A DNA stretch of 64,000 nt. It comes from Brucella cytisi. GTDB lineage: Bacteria; Pseudomonadota; Alphaproteobacteria; Rhizobiales; Rhizobiaceae. The notes under the pieces were generated by a model. It searched no databases. It worked only from the letters and a program-made list of their open reading frames with translations, and was not told the origin of the DNA. The stretch covers positions 868,001-932,000 of the forward strand of contig JAAVLQ010000003.1 of assembly GCA_012103075.1 (NCBI GenBank), written 5' to 3'. Positions within the stretch are counted from its first letter, which is position 1, and every line of letters starts with the position of its first letter. The position numbers were made by a program, and so were the translations under genes. This document shows, one piece after another, positions 30,899-41,111 of this stretch.

Positions 30899-31818
30899 GT
30901 GCACTTGCGAAAGCTTCCGCCACTTCACAGCTTGCGGGCTTTTGAAGCCGCTGCCCGTCATCTGCATTTCACGCGTGCGGCTGAAGAACTACATCTAACT
31001 CCGACGGCGATCAGTCATCAGATAAGACAATTGGAAGAAATACTCGGGGTGGAGCTGTTTCAGCGTTACCCGCGTCCGATCAGACTTTCGCCGGCAGGAG
31101 AAAAATTGTTTCCGGCGCTTCGCGATTCACTCGACCAGATCGCAGCTGCTCTGGATCAGCTATTCGAAGACCACGACCGGCCGCTGAATATTTCAGTCAC
31201 CATGGCCTTTGCCAGCCGGTGGCTTATGCGGCGACTTCCGCAAATACGCGAGCAGATCGGGTTCGGCGTTGCCGTTGAAGCAGATGATGATGTAGCGGAT
31301 CTGCACGCCTCACATATCGATATGGCTGTCCGATACGCAGAACAACCGGGAGCGGACGGCGAATGGCATCGGCTTTTTCAGGACCGGATCGTGCCGGTAT
31401 GTGCCCCTTCGCTGCTGGCAGACCAGAAAATGCTCTCTCCGGACCGGATACTCACATTGCCTTTAATGCACTACCGCTGGAAATCCGCATCGGCCAATGC
31501 TCCAAACTGGGAACGATGGCAATCTCTTGCACAAGTGGATGGTAACCGACCGCACATCGCCCAGATATTTTCGGAGGAAGTCCACGCGCTCGAAGCTGCT
31601 GTAGCGGGTCAGGAGCGGTGCTCGCCTCTGAGCTTCTTGTTGCTGATCAACTAGATGCAGGTACGCTGGTTTTGCTATCCGATATATCCTTGCCCGGTCC
31701 AACCTATTGGGCGGTATTTCTGACCAGCCATCCAGCGAAAGAACGATTGCAGAAGTTGCTCGACTGGTTACGAACCCGTGAATTGAACTGTTGTCATCCC
31801 AATGCGTCTGAAGATTGA
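30899..31818 (+). CDS. LysR-family regulator, GcvA-like (frameshift)
   Basis: About 306 residues starting at a GTG (30899) after GGAGG. The N-terminal winged helix is FEAAARHLHFTRAAEELHLTPTAISHQIRQLE, with the GcvA-type PPLHSLRAFEAAARH opening. The effector domain continues to VADLHASHIDMAVRYAE and, after a shift near 31608, ASELLVADQLDAGTLVLLSD. Divergent from the SMR pair and likely its regulator. Confidence 0.85.
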
Positions 31819-32044
31819 TGGCATCCCGAAATCCGGCCTCATGAACATAAGGGGCGCCTTGTTGACGGTGGCGACAGCGTAGGAAAAAGCAGTCCCCATC
31901 CTCAGACCGGCGGGATGACGGTCTCCGCCGATCTGGTCGAAGGCACTTTCAGCCGAGTGATATCCGCCTGATCGAAGAACAACTCCTCATCACACCTGAC
32001 AGAGCGGAAACGAATCTTGCGCGGGATTACACGACGGCGATAAC

Positions 32045-32808
32045 TCAAATAAACTTGCCGAGCTTTTCCGCTGCTTGTCGAAGCTCATCAAGATGAGTAA
32101 GCCCCTGTTCCAGAGATAACCGTTGGGTGGGCGCGTGGAACGACAGGGTCGCGCAAAAATTTCCCCGCGCATCCATGACCGGTACCGCAACCGCAATCAT
32201 GCCATCAACAAGCTCTTCCTGATCTGTTGCGAACTCACGCGCCCTGACACGCTCTATTTCCTCTCGAAGCATCGTTGCGTCGATAATGGTTTTGTTGGTA
32301 AAGGACTGCTTGTCTCCAGTAAGGAGATAACGTTCGAACGCTTCCTCTGAAAGCAGGCTGAGTGTGATTTTTCCGGCCGCAGTGGCATGGAGCGGCACAC
32401 GGGAACCGATATGAAGAGCTATACGTAGCGGCCACTGCGTTTCCACGCGATCAACATAAATCATCGCATCATTGTCGGGAACCGCCAGATTGCATGTTTC
32501 GCCGATCTGTTGATTGAGCCAAATCAGAACGTTTCTGCTCGGAAGGCTGCTCAGCGAAGCATGCATGGCACCGATTGCCATCTCGCGAAACCGAGCACCG
32601 GGCAAATAACTCTTCCCATCAATATTCCGGCGATAAATCCCTGCTCTTCCAGATAGGCCAGCAAACGGTGCACGGTCGGCTTGGGAAGCTTGAGTTCTTC
32701 AATAATTTCTACGGGTGTCATTGCGCGTCTTTGACGGCCCAGCAACTCAAGAATCTGCAGGTTTCTTATACTTGGGCTGGCAATCAGATTATTGGGATCA
32801 TTCTTCAT
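32045..32808 (-). CDS. IclR-family regulator (frameshift), candidate regulator of the sulfonate cluster
   Basis: About 254 residues. The N-terminal winged helix is SIRNLQILELLGRQRRAMTPVEIIEELKLPKPTVHRLLAYL. After a shift near 32610 the C-terminal effector domain follows, with RVETQWPLRIALHIGSRVPL, HATAAGKITLSLL and a VDGMIAVAVPVMD core. IclR proteins bind small organic ligands. It is divergent from an MHS permease, and the spacer holds a 10-bp perfect palindrome. Known isethionate loci use an IclR regulator (IseR) in this position. Confidence 0.85.
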
Positions 32809-32904
32809 GAAAACACTACGTCACAGTGGGGCTTCCTAGTGGTTTAACCCAGCCGGAAGACGTAACCAAGTGAATTTATATCCGGCAAATTCAACAGGTT
32901 GATA

Positions 32905-32929
32905 TTTTTGAGACATAACGTCTCAAAAA
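32905..32929. promoter_or_regulatory. Palindromic operator candidate for the IclR regulator
   Basis: TTTTTGAGAC (32905-32914) and GTCTCAAAAA (32920-32929) are perfect arms around ATAAC. The site lies between the divergent IclR and MHS genes, 96 bases upstream of the IclR ATG side and 100 bases upstream of the MHS start, where autoregulation and activation would both be served. Confidence 0.55.
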
Positions 32930-33028
32930 ATGATTGACTCTCATACGTTTTGAACGAAGGCTAAAGGCGTCGCGATCCGCAGGAGGAGTGTGGATCGGAC
33001 CATAACCGTCAAAACGCAGGAGGGCGTC

Positions 33029-34338
33029 ATGTCGGATACAACAATGGATGCTGTGAGGAGCAGCAGCCAGACGAATGATGTTAGGAAAGTCGTCATTGCC
33101 AGCCTGATCGGCTCGACCGTCGAGTGGTACGATTTTTTTTCTATATGGCGTGGTGGCAGGCATCGTCTTCAACCACCTTTACTTCCCATCGGATAACGAA
33201 ACAGTTTCCATCATGCTGGCCTACGCGACCTTTGCGGTAGGATTTGTCGCTCGACCGTTGGGCGGGCTTGTCTTCGGCATTTCGGCGACCGTATCGGTCG
33301 GAAGGCAATGCTGATCATCAGCTTGCTGATGATGGGTGGCGCTACTGTCGCCATCGGGCTCTTGCCCGGGTATCAATCTATCGGTCTGATGGCGCCCGTG
33401 GCTCTTTTGTTCCTTCGTATACTTCAAGGTATCGGTATCGGGGGCGAATGGGGCGGTGCGGTGCTGATGGCTTACGAATATGCGCCGAAGGACAAGCGTG
33501 GCTTCTACGCTTCCCTGCCACAGATCGGCCTGTCTCTTGGCTTGTTCCTGTCGTCAGGCGTCATGGCGCTTCTGTCGCTTCTGCCGGATGAGCAGTTCAT
33601 GGCATGGGGCTGGCGTGCAGCCTTTATCGGATCGATCGTCCCGGTCTTTCTGGGTACGTGGATTCGCTCGAACATCCATGAAAGCCCGGAATTCGAAAAG
33701 GCCAAGGCGGCGTCTCGCGGTCGAGACCGGGGATCCCCTTTACGACAATGATCAAACGTTACCCGGGTAATGTCATTCTCGGCATGGGTGCCCGTTATAT
33801 AGATGGCGTGTTCTTCAACATCTTTGCCGTTTTCTCGATCCTGTATCTGACCCGTTTTGCAGGGCTTGATCGTACGGCTGCGTTGTGGACGGTCTGCGCC
33901 GCCGCTGTGGTTATGATCGTATTCATTCCGCTGTTCGGGCGCCTGTCGGACCGGATCGGACGACCTGTCACCTACGCATGGGGATCTCTCCTGCTGGGTT
34001 TGAGCGTATTTCCCGCTTTCTGGCTCATGTCGACAGGCGAGCCGGTACTGATCGTTCTGGGTATCGTACTGCCTTTCGGTATCATATATCCGATGTGTTA
34101 CGGGCCAGAAGCCGCCCTGTTTGCAGATCTGTTCGATCCGACCGTCAGATATACCGGCATATCCTTCGTCTATCAGTTTTCAGGCATCATTGCGTCCGGT
34201 CTGACACCAATGATCGCCACCTATCTGATGTCCATCAATAACAACGATCCTTTCTGGGTATGTGTCTACGTAGTGTTTGCCGCTGCGGTGTCGTTGGCTT
34301 CCGCTGTTGCAATCGAGCGCAGGCGAAAACGGATCTAG
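33029..34338 (+). CDS. MHS-family MFS transporter, candidate isethionate/sulfonate uptake (frameshifts)
   Basis: About 436 residues. STVEWYDFFLYGVVAGIVFN (once the T8 run 33133-33140 is cut to T7) and FGDRIGRKAMLIISLLMMGG are MHS signatures. GIGIGGEWGGAVLMAYEYAP is the typical loop 4 region and GRLSDRIGRPVTYAWG the second half signature. Further shifts near 33285 and 33715. RBS AGGAGGG directly precedes the ATG. Its position between an IclR gene and a GMC dehydrogenase/xsc/pta set suggests it carries the sulfonate substrate (IseU role, by inference). Confidence 0.82.
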
Positions 34339-34419
34339 TGGTCTGAACCTGACGTTTGCACCTTTGGTATATTCGCGCCGGGCAAATGTCAGAATCTACG
34401 ATCAATTGATTTTTTTCGG

Positions 34420-34469
34420 ATTTGACGTTTGAAACAAGCTCCATTTCGGACGGGTATCAAACGTCAAAT
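34420..34469. promoter_or_regulatory. Spaced inverted repeat upstream of the GMC dehydrogenase
   Basis: ATTTGACGTTTGA (34420-34432) and TCAAACGTCAAAT (34457-34469) are perfect 13-bp arms 24 bases apart. A third direct copy of the half-site, TGACGTTTG, is at 34350-34358. The spacing and the repeated half-site suggest a regulator binding array rather than a terminator. Confidence 0.5.
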
Positions 34470-34563
34470 TCAAACCACTGGCAGAACACACGGGTTGAGG
34501 CAGGTGCAAGACAGGGAATCCGTTTCCGTCCGCGATACGGATCCTGTCAGGAGGAAGTTCTTT

Positions 34564-36211
34564 ATGAATGAAATAGCAGATTACATCATAGTTGGCGCTG
34601 GTTCGGCGGGTTGTATTGCGGCCAACAGGATCAGCACAGACCCTTCGGTCACTGTTCACCTGCTGGAAGCCGGTCATAAGGATAGCAATCCGTGGATCCA
34701 TGTTCCGGTTGGCTATTTTCGCACAATGCACAACCCCGACTATGACTGGTGTTATCAGACAGAGCCCGATTCAGGTTTGAACGGACGCAGCCTGAACTGG
34801 CCACGTGGCAAAGTGCTCGGCGGCTCATCGTCGCTCAACGGTCTTCTTTATGTGCGCGGGCAGAAAGAAGACTATGATCGCTGGGCGCAGTTTGGCAATT
34901 CCGGCTGGTCCCGGCAGGATGTGGGCTCCATTTTCGAGAGCTTCGAAACATTCCATCGTCCGGCGACCGCAGACCGCGGGACCGCGGGTGAATTGCAAGT
35001 ATCGGATCCACGCCTGAAGCGGGCAATCTGCGAAAAGTGGATCGAGGCAGCCCGTGCGAATGGCTACGATTACAACCCGGACTATAACGGGGCAACACAG
35101 GAGGGCGTGGGGCATTTTCAATTGACTATGCACAAAGGACGCAGATGCTCGTCTGCAGCCGCATTCTTGCGCCCGGTTCGTCACCGACAGAATCTGAATG
35201 TTGAAACCGATGCCCATATCATGCGTGTCGTCATCCAGAATGGTCGGGCGACTGGCGTGGAATATCAGCGCCCGGACGGCACACGTCGTACGATCCAAGC
35301 CGGGCATGAGGTAATCTTGTGCGCAGGAGCAATCGGCTCGCCACAGATACTCATGCTGTCAGGCATCGGTCCGGCTGAAGAACTGGCCGCTCACGGCATT
35401 TCTGTGCATTGTGACGCGCCGGAAGTGGGCCAGAACCTGCAAGATCATTTACAGGCCCGACTGGTCTTCAAATGCAACGAACCGACACTGAACGATGAAG
35501 TTCGCAGTCTCTTCAGGAAGGCCGCCATAGGTCTCGAATATGCGTTGTTCCGAACCGGCCCCATGACGATGGCCGCCAGCCCGGTCTTCGGTTTCGTCAA
35601 GACGCGACCGGAGCTCGCCACGCCAGATATTCAGTTTCACATCCAGCCATGGTCGGCAGATAGCCCCGGCGAAGGTGTGCATCCCTTCTCCGCTTTCACC
35701 CAATCGGTGTGCCAGTTACGACCGGAAAGTCGTGGAACGATCACTTTGCGTTCCGGTAATCCGTTCGACCATCCAGTCATTCAACCCAACTACGGCGACA
35801 AGAAATGACCAGCAGACATTGGTTGAGGGAATACGCATTGCACGCCGCATCGCCCGGACTGAACCTCTCCAGTCTGCAATTTCGCAGGAGTTCAGACCGG
35901 CAGCCGATCTCGATGGCGATGACGAATTGCTCGATTGGGCGCGAAACAATTCCACCACGATCTACCATCCGACCGGCACCTGCCGGATGGGCATCGATGA
36001 ACGCGCCGTTGTGGACAATCGACTGCGTGTGCGCGGCATTGAAGGTTTGCGCGTCGCGGACTGCTCGATCATGCCGGAAATCGTCTCCGGGAACACAAAT
36101 GCACCGGCGATGATGATCGGCGCAAAGCTCGCCCAGATGGTCCTTGAAGACAGGAAAAACGCGCTAACGGCCCAAAACGCCACCGCGCCAACCTATGAGA
36201 AAGTAGCTTAG
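34564..36211 (+). CDS. GMC-family FAD alcohol dehydrogenase, candidate isethionate dehydrogenase (frameshift)
   Basis: About 548 residues. FAD-binding DYIIVGAGSAGCIAANRI at the N-terminus, GMC signature 1 around RGKVLGGSSSLNGLLYVRG and signature 2 GAIGSPQILMLSGIGP. Catalytic His in TTIYHPTGTCRMG; the second active-site region is GNTNAPAMMIGAK. One shift near 35800. RBS AGGAGGAAG. xsc begins 14 bases after its stop. In Cupriavidus necator H16 isethionate is oxidised by a GMC-type dehydrogenase (IseJ) encoded with an IclR regulator and MFS permease; the same combination here, directly joined to xsc-pta, supports that role. Confidence 0.82.
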
Positions 36212-36225
36212 GAGAATTCACTGCC

Positions 36226-37999
36226 ATGAAAATGACGACGGAAGAAGCATTTGTTAAGGTTTTGCAGATGCATGGGATAGAACATGCATTCGGGATCATC
36301 GGCTCCGCGATGATGCCGGTATCGGATTTGTTTCCGAAGGCGGGCATTACCTTCTGGGATTGCGCCCATGAGACGAATGCGGCGCTGATCTGCGACGGTT
36401 ATACCCGCGTGACGGGCAAGATGGGTATGGCGATTGCTCAGAACGGGCCCGGCGTAACCGGCTTCGTGACTGCCATCAAGACTGCTTACTGGAACCACAC
36501 GCCGATGCTGCTTGTCTCTCCACAGGCTGCCAACAAGACTATCGGTCAGGGCGGTTTTCAGGAAGTTGACCAGATGGCGCTGTTCGAAGAGATGGTCTGC
36601 TATCAGGAAGAAGTGCGCGATGCGACCCGCATTCCCGAAGTGCTGAACCGCGTGATCGAGAAGGCATGGCGCGGCTGTGCACCGGCACAGATCAACGTTC
36701 CCCGTGACTTCTGGACTCAGGTCATCGACGTCGACCTGCCACAGATCGTCCGGCTGGAACGCCCGAGCGGCGGACGCGATGCCATTGCCGAGGCTGCAAA
36801 GCTTCTCACCAATGCGAAATTCCCGGTCATCCTTAACGGGGCCGGTGTCGTTATCGGCGGTGCGATCCCTGAATCCATCGCGCTTGCCGAAAGGCTCGAT
36901 GCGCCGGTCTGCTGCGGCTATCAGCATAATGATGCCTTCCCGGTACCCATCCACTGTCCGCCGGTCCACTCGGCTACAATGGCTCCAAGGCCGCGATGGA
37001 GCTGATCTCCGGGGCCGATGTGGTCCACGGCGCTCGGTACCCGTCTCAATCCGTTCTCGACCCTGCCCGGCTATGGCATCGATTATTGGCCGAAGGATGC
37101 AAAGATCATTCAGGTCGACATCAATCCTGATCGTATCGGCCTCACCAAGAAGATATCGGTCGGCATTTGCGGCGATGCGGGCAGGTTGCGCAGCAGATTC
37201 TCGACCAGATGGGAGCCAATGCGGGCAATGCCGGTCGCGACGAGCGCAAGCAGCTCATCCATCAGCGCAAATCCGCCCGGTTGCAGCAGCTTTCCTCGAT
37301 GGATCATGAGGATGACGATCCGGGCACGCATTGGAATGCCGGTGCGCGCGAGCGCGAGAAGGACCGCATGTCGCCGCGGCAGGCATGGCGTGCCATACAG
37401 GCTGGAATGCCGAAGAACGCCATCATGTCCACCGACATCGGCAATAACTGCGCCATCGGGAACGCCTATCCAAGCTTCGAACACGGACGCAAATATCTGG
37501 CACCGGGCATGTTCGGCCCCTGCGGTTATGGCTTCCCGTCCATCGTCGGCGCCAAGATCGGCCAGCCTGACACGCCAGTGGTCGGCTTTGCAGGCGACGG
37601 CGCGTTCGGCATATCCATGAACGAGATGACCTCCATCGGTCGCAAGGGCTGGCCTGCGATCACCATGGTCATCTTCCGCAACTATCAGTGGGGTGCCGAA
37701 AAGCGCAACACGACACTGTGGTACGACAACAACTTCGTCGGCACCGAGCTCAATCCGAACCTGAGCTACGCCAAGGTGGCGGATGGCTGCGGCCTGAAAG
37801 GCGTGACCGTCGATAGCCAGCAGGCGCTGACCGAAGCCTTGCAGACGGCAATCGACGAGCAGGCCAAGGGGTGACCACCTTCATCGAAGTCGTGCTCAAT
37901 CAGGAACTGGGCGAACCATTCCGCCGTGATGCGATGAAGAAGCCCGTTGTCGTGGCCGGCATCGACAAGGCCGACATGTGCCAGCAAATGCCCGTCTGA
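36226..37999 (+). CDS. xsc: Sulfoacetaldehyde acetyltransferase (frameshifts)
   Basis: ThDP-dependent enzyme: sulfoacetaldehyde + phosphate gives acetyl phosphate + sulfite. About 590 residues when rebuilt, as in the family. Catalytic Glu in CAHETNAALICDGYTR, AIAQNGPGVTGFVTAI, and the ThDP motif GDGAFGISMNEMTSIGRKGW ending IFRN. Features such as MAHE-region sequence, QAANKTIGQGGFQEVDQM and KRNTTLWYDNNFVGTEL match Xsc rather than acetolactate synthase. Shifts near 36945, 37022, 37187 and 37870. Followed by pta after a strong hairpin. Confidence 0.93.
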
Positions 38000-38018
38000 A
38001 CCAGTCCGTCAGTGATCA

Positions 38019-38045
38019 GGCCGGGAGCGCAACTCCCGGCCTTTT
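38019..38045 (+). terminator. Strong Rho-independent terminator between xsc and pta
   Basis: GGCCGGGAG (38019-38027), loop CGCAA, CTCCCGGCC (38033-38041), then TTTT. It sits 20 bases after xsc and 15 bases before the pta ATG, so pta expression would depend on read-through or its own promoter. Confidence 0.8.
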
Positions 38046-38059
38046 GAAGAGATTGCGCC

Positions 38060-39037
38060 ATGCTGCCGTTGGAAAAGATTTTTGAGAAAGCCCGTTCGAG
38101 GCCACGTCACATCGTGCTGGCCGAGGGCGAAGATCCGCGTATCATCGATGCGGCGCTGCGTGCCGAACGTGAAGCCATTGCCCGCATTACGCTTCTGGGC
38201 TCCGAAAGCGTCATCAGCAGGCAGATTGACGGCTCAAAGATCGCGATCATAAATCCAGTAGTATCGGACAAAAGCGCGGATTATGCGCAAAAACTCTATC
38301 GGCTGCGTCAGGCCAAAGGCATGACGGAAGAGCAGGCTGAGGCAATCGTGAAGACGCCACTCGGCTTCGCCGCCATGATGGTACGCGAAGGCGATTCGGA
38401 CGGGACGGTGGCTGGCGCAGTTGCAACGACTGCCGATGTGGTGCGTCATGCCCTGCAGATCATTGGTAAGGCCGAAGGCGCATCACTCGTCTCAAGCTTC
38501 TTCCTGATGCTGCTGTGCCAGTCTCATCATCAGAAGAAAGGCGCTTTCGTCTTTGCCGATTGCGGCCTCGTGGTGGAACCGGATTCCGCGCAACTTGCCG
38601 ATATCGCCATACAGTCGGCCGATTCATATCGCCAGCTCACGGAAAAAGATGCGGCCGTTGCCATGTTGTCCTTCTCCACCGGCGGCAGTGCTGCGCATGA
38701 GCGCGTATCAAAGGTCGTTCAGGCAACCCGGACGGTGCGGGAGCGCAAGCCTGCTCTGTGCATCGATGGAGAATTACAGTTCGACACGGCATTCGTCGAG
38801 GCAATCAGCCATGCCAAATCGCCGGATTCACCGCTCAAGGGCAATGCCAACGTCTTTGTGTTCCCCAATCTCGAAGCCGCCAATATCGGCTACAAGATCG
38901 CCCAGCGTATTGGTGGGGCGCAGGCCATAGGCCCTGTGCTTCAGGGCCTCGCCAAACCCGCTAATGACCTCTCACGCGGGTGCAGCGCTGACGATGTCCT
39001 CCACATGATCGCTATAACCGTCAATCAGGCAAAGTGA
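38060..39037 (+). CDS. pta: Phosphate acetyltransferase
   Basis: Intact 325-residue short-form Pta that converts the acetyl phosphate from Xsc to acetyl-CoA. IVLAEGEDPRIIDAALRA, GSDGTVAGA-like stretch DSDGTVAGAVATTADVVRHAL, FADCGLVVEPDSAQLADIAI and the C-terminal LQGLAKPANDLSRGCSADDV are typical. xsc-pta linkage is the usual arrangement in sulfonate degraders and supports the Xsc call. Confidence 0.93.
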   Translation: MLPLEKIFEKARSRPRHIVLAEGEDPRIIDAALRAEREAIARITLLGSESVISRQIDGSKIAIINPVVSDKSADYAQKLYRLRQAKGMTEEQAEAIVKTPLGFAAMMVREGDSDGTVAGAVATTADVVRHALQIIGKAEGASLVSSFFLMLLCQSHHQKKGAFVFADCGLVVEPDSAQLADIAIQSADSYRQLTEKDAAVAMLSFSTGGSAAHERVSKVVQATRTVRERKPALCIDGELQFDTAFVEAISHAKSPDSPLKGNANVFVFPNLEAANIGYKIAQRIGGAQAIGPVLQGLAKPANDLSRGCSADDVLHMIAITVNQAK

Positions 39038-39072
39038 AGGACATCGCGCCGCCGTGGAGGTTTCGGTCTGGG

Positions 39073-39086
39073 GGCTCTGTTGCAAA
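39073..39086. mobile_element. Solitary IS6-family-like terminal inverted repeat
   Basis: GGCTCTGTTGCAAA is the 14-base terminal repeat known from IS6-family elements such as IS6100. No transposase and no second copy in inverse orientation was seen nearby. It lies between pta and the ugp genes, where gene direction flips. Probably a remnant or chance match. Confidence 0.35.
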
Positions 39087-39321
39087 AATCTGTTGATGGC
39101 GATCTCACGCCGGGGGAGTCCGATGAAGTTGCACCTGTCGGGGCTGGGTATAGCCGACTGGTGAGCTCAATCCGTCGCCAAAAGTGTTCATCTGCCGTGA
39201 AACCCAAAATAAACTCGACAGGACGCTTTGATGAAACCTCACATGTCTTTCTGACTGAAGTCTAATGCATCGGATCGATGCGAATACCGTTGACTCTCAA
39301 ATAGATGCATCCGCCGAGGTG

Positions 39322-40333
39322 CTATTTCGACTCCGACATGATCACCCGCCCGGATCGGGGTTTCACCATCAACAATCGCCATAAGTCTTGATCCCCAACG
39401 TCGAGAACGACATGCGTCTGGGCACCCGTCGGTTCGACCAGCCGGACTTTAGCGGGAACTCCACCGTTTGGACTAATCTCCAGATGTTCTGGACGCAGCC
39501 CCAATACAACTTTTTGTCCCGCCTGAATATTGTTACCCTCCAAGGATAATGAAGCACCATCTGCTACATGAGCTATCATTCCTGTAGCAGTATGACCGAT
39601 GATTGCATCGAGAAAATTCATGGAAGGTGAACCGATGAAACCAGCCACGAAAACATTGGCCGGGCGCGTATAGAGTTCCATCGGCGTTCCCTGTTGCTCG
39701 ATTTTCCCCTTGTTCAGGACCACAACCCGATCAGCCAGCGTCATCGCTTCGATCTGGTCATGAGTCACATAGATCGAGGTAGTTCGTACTTTCTGATGCA
39801 GTTCCTTGATCTCCGCCCGCATCAACACACGCAGTTTCGCGTCCAGATTCGAAAGCGGCTCATCGAATAAAAACTGAAGGCTTTCGAACGATCGCCCGCC
39901 CCATAGCAACGCGTTGGCGCTGCCCTCCGGATAACTGGTGTGGTTTGCGCTTCAAAAGCGCAGTCAGATCAAGCATCCCGGCGGCTTCGTTGACCCTGTC
40001 CTCGATTTCTGCTTTCGGTCGCCCGGCGAGCTGAAGGTTGAACGCTATGTTGTCATAAACCGACATATGTGGATAGAGCGCATAGTTCTGAAAGACCATC
40101 GCCACATCCCGTTCGCTGGGGTTCGAGCGGTTTACGTTCTTGTTGTCGATCAGCAGCTCACCTGAGGTGATCTGTTCCAGACCGGCGATCATTCTGAGCA
40201 GCGTTGACTTGCCACATCCAGAAGGTCCGACCAGCGCTACGAATTCTTCATCCGCGATCGTCAGGTCAACATTCGGGATGATTTCCACATTACCATAACA
40301 TTTGCGGATTGAATGAAGTTCGACCGAAGCCAT
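39322..40333 (-). CDS. ugpC: Glycerol-3-phosphate-type ABC importer ATPase (frameshift)
   Basis: MalK/UgpC-type ATPase. Walker [26 protein letters not shown], signature [19 protein letters not shown], Walker B completed after a shift at about 39870 to [15 protein letters not shown]. The C-terminal OB-fold regulatory domain has [11 protein letters not shown] and [13 protein letters not shown]. Rebuilt length is about 337 residues. Last gene of the operon; the gene before it encodes the phosphodiesterase. MalK and UgpC cannot be separated by motif alone; the neighbours favour Ugp. Confidence 0.85.
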
Positions 40334-40337
40334 CTGT

Positions 40338-41091
40338 TCAGCCCTTCTGTTGACTTTGACGTCCGGCCACCAGTACTGCCAGATCGGGACGATCAGTGGT
40401 CAGCTGACCGATCGGCCTTGCCATCCAGTACTCCAGTTCGGTTTCAGTATTCGGAACCCAGCAACCCAACCTGTCAGTTCCCACTTCCGATACGCACTGC
40501 TCAAGCACGTTCTCCAGCAGGCTTTTCTCAAATGCCAGTATGTCGGCGGTGTCGTTGCCGCGCCTGAGAACCTTGTCGAAGCCCCCAAAAAAACTCGGCA
40601 GAACGGCGATCAATCGACATAAGCAGCTTCTGGTCGGGAAACTTTAGACGGATGTCTTCCAGAACTTCAGGTACGAAACAAGTGAGGAATACGCGGTCAA
40701 CCATGCCGCGCTCTTTGGCGAGTGTGATGATTTTCTCCGGCAATCCGGGATAGGGCTCACCACGCTCGTCGATTTTGATTTCAAGCTCAAGCTCCAGCCG
40801 GGTTGGTGCATATATATCGAGTACAGCTTCAAGGGTCGGGATGGTCTGACCTCGACTGTCGTTTAGAATGACTTGCCCCAGTGCCTGTGCAGTGTGGGCT
40901 TGAACAGGCCCCCGACCGTTCGTCGTCCGATCGAGCAACGGATCGTGTATCACAACAGGAACCCCATCGGAACTGAGATGAACGTCCAGTTCCACCGCAT
41001 CGACGTCGAAGCTCAGCAGATTGTGGAAGCCGGCAAGGCTGTTTTCTGCCCACAAATTCCGTCCGCCACGATGACCAATGATCTTCACCAT
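40338..41091 (-). CDS. ugpQ: Glycerophosphodiester phosphodiesterase (frameshift)
   Basis: About 250 residues. GDPD motifs are intact: [19 protein letters not shown], then [26 protein letters not shown], and [10 protein letters not shown] further on. Cytosolic (no signal peptide), as UgpQ is. It hydrolyses glycerophosphodiesters entering through Ugp to glycerol-3-phosphate and alcohol. One shift near 40585. Placed between ugpE and ugpC rather than at the end of the operon as in E. coli. Confidence 0.87.
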
Positions 41092-41111
41092 TCATAATTC
41101 TCCGGTTGTGT

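Noticed and set aside
31819-32044. Open plus-strand stretch (LIEEQLLITPDRAETNLARD) between the LysR and IclR genes
   Set aside because: Too short, lacks start and ribosome site, and runs into the IclR gene on the other strand; composition alone does not support a gene.
39025-39207. Possible IS6 transposase fragment next to the 14-base terminal repeat
   Set aside because: Translations of both strands show no DDE or N-terminal transposase motifs, so only the terminal repeat is reported.
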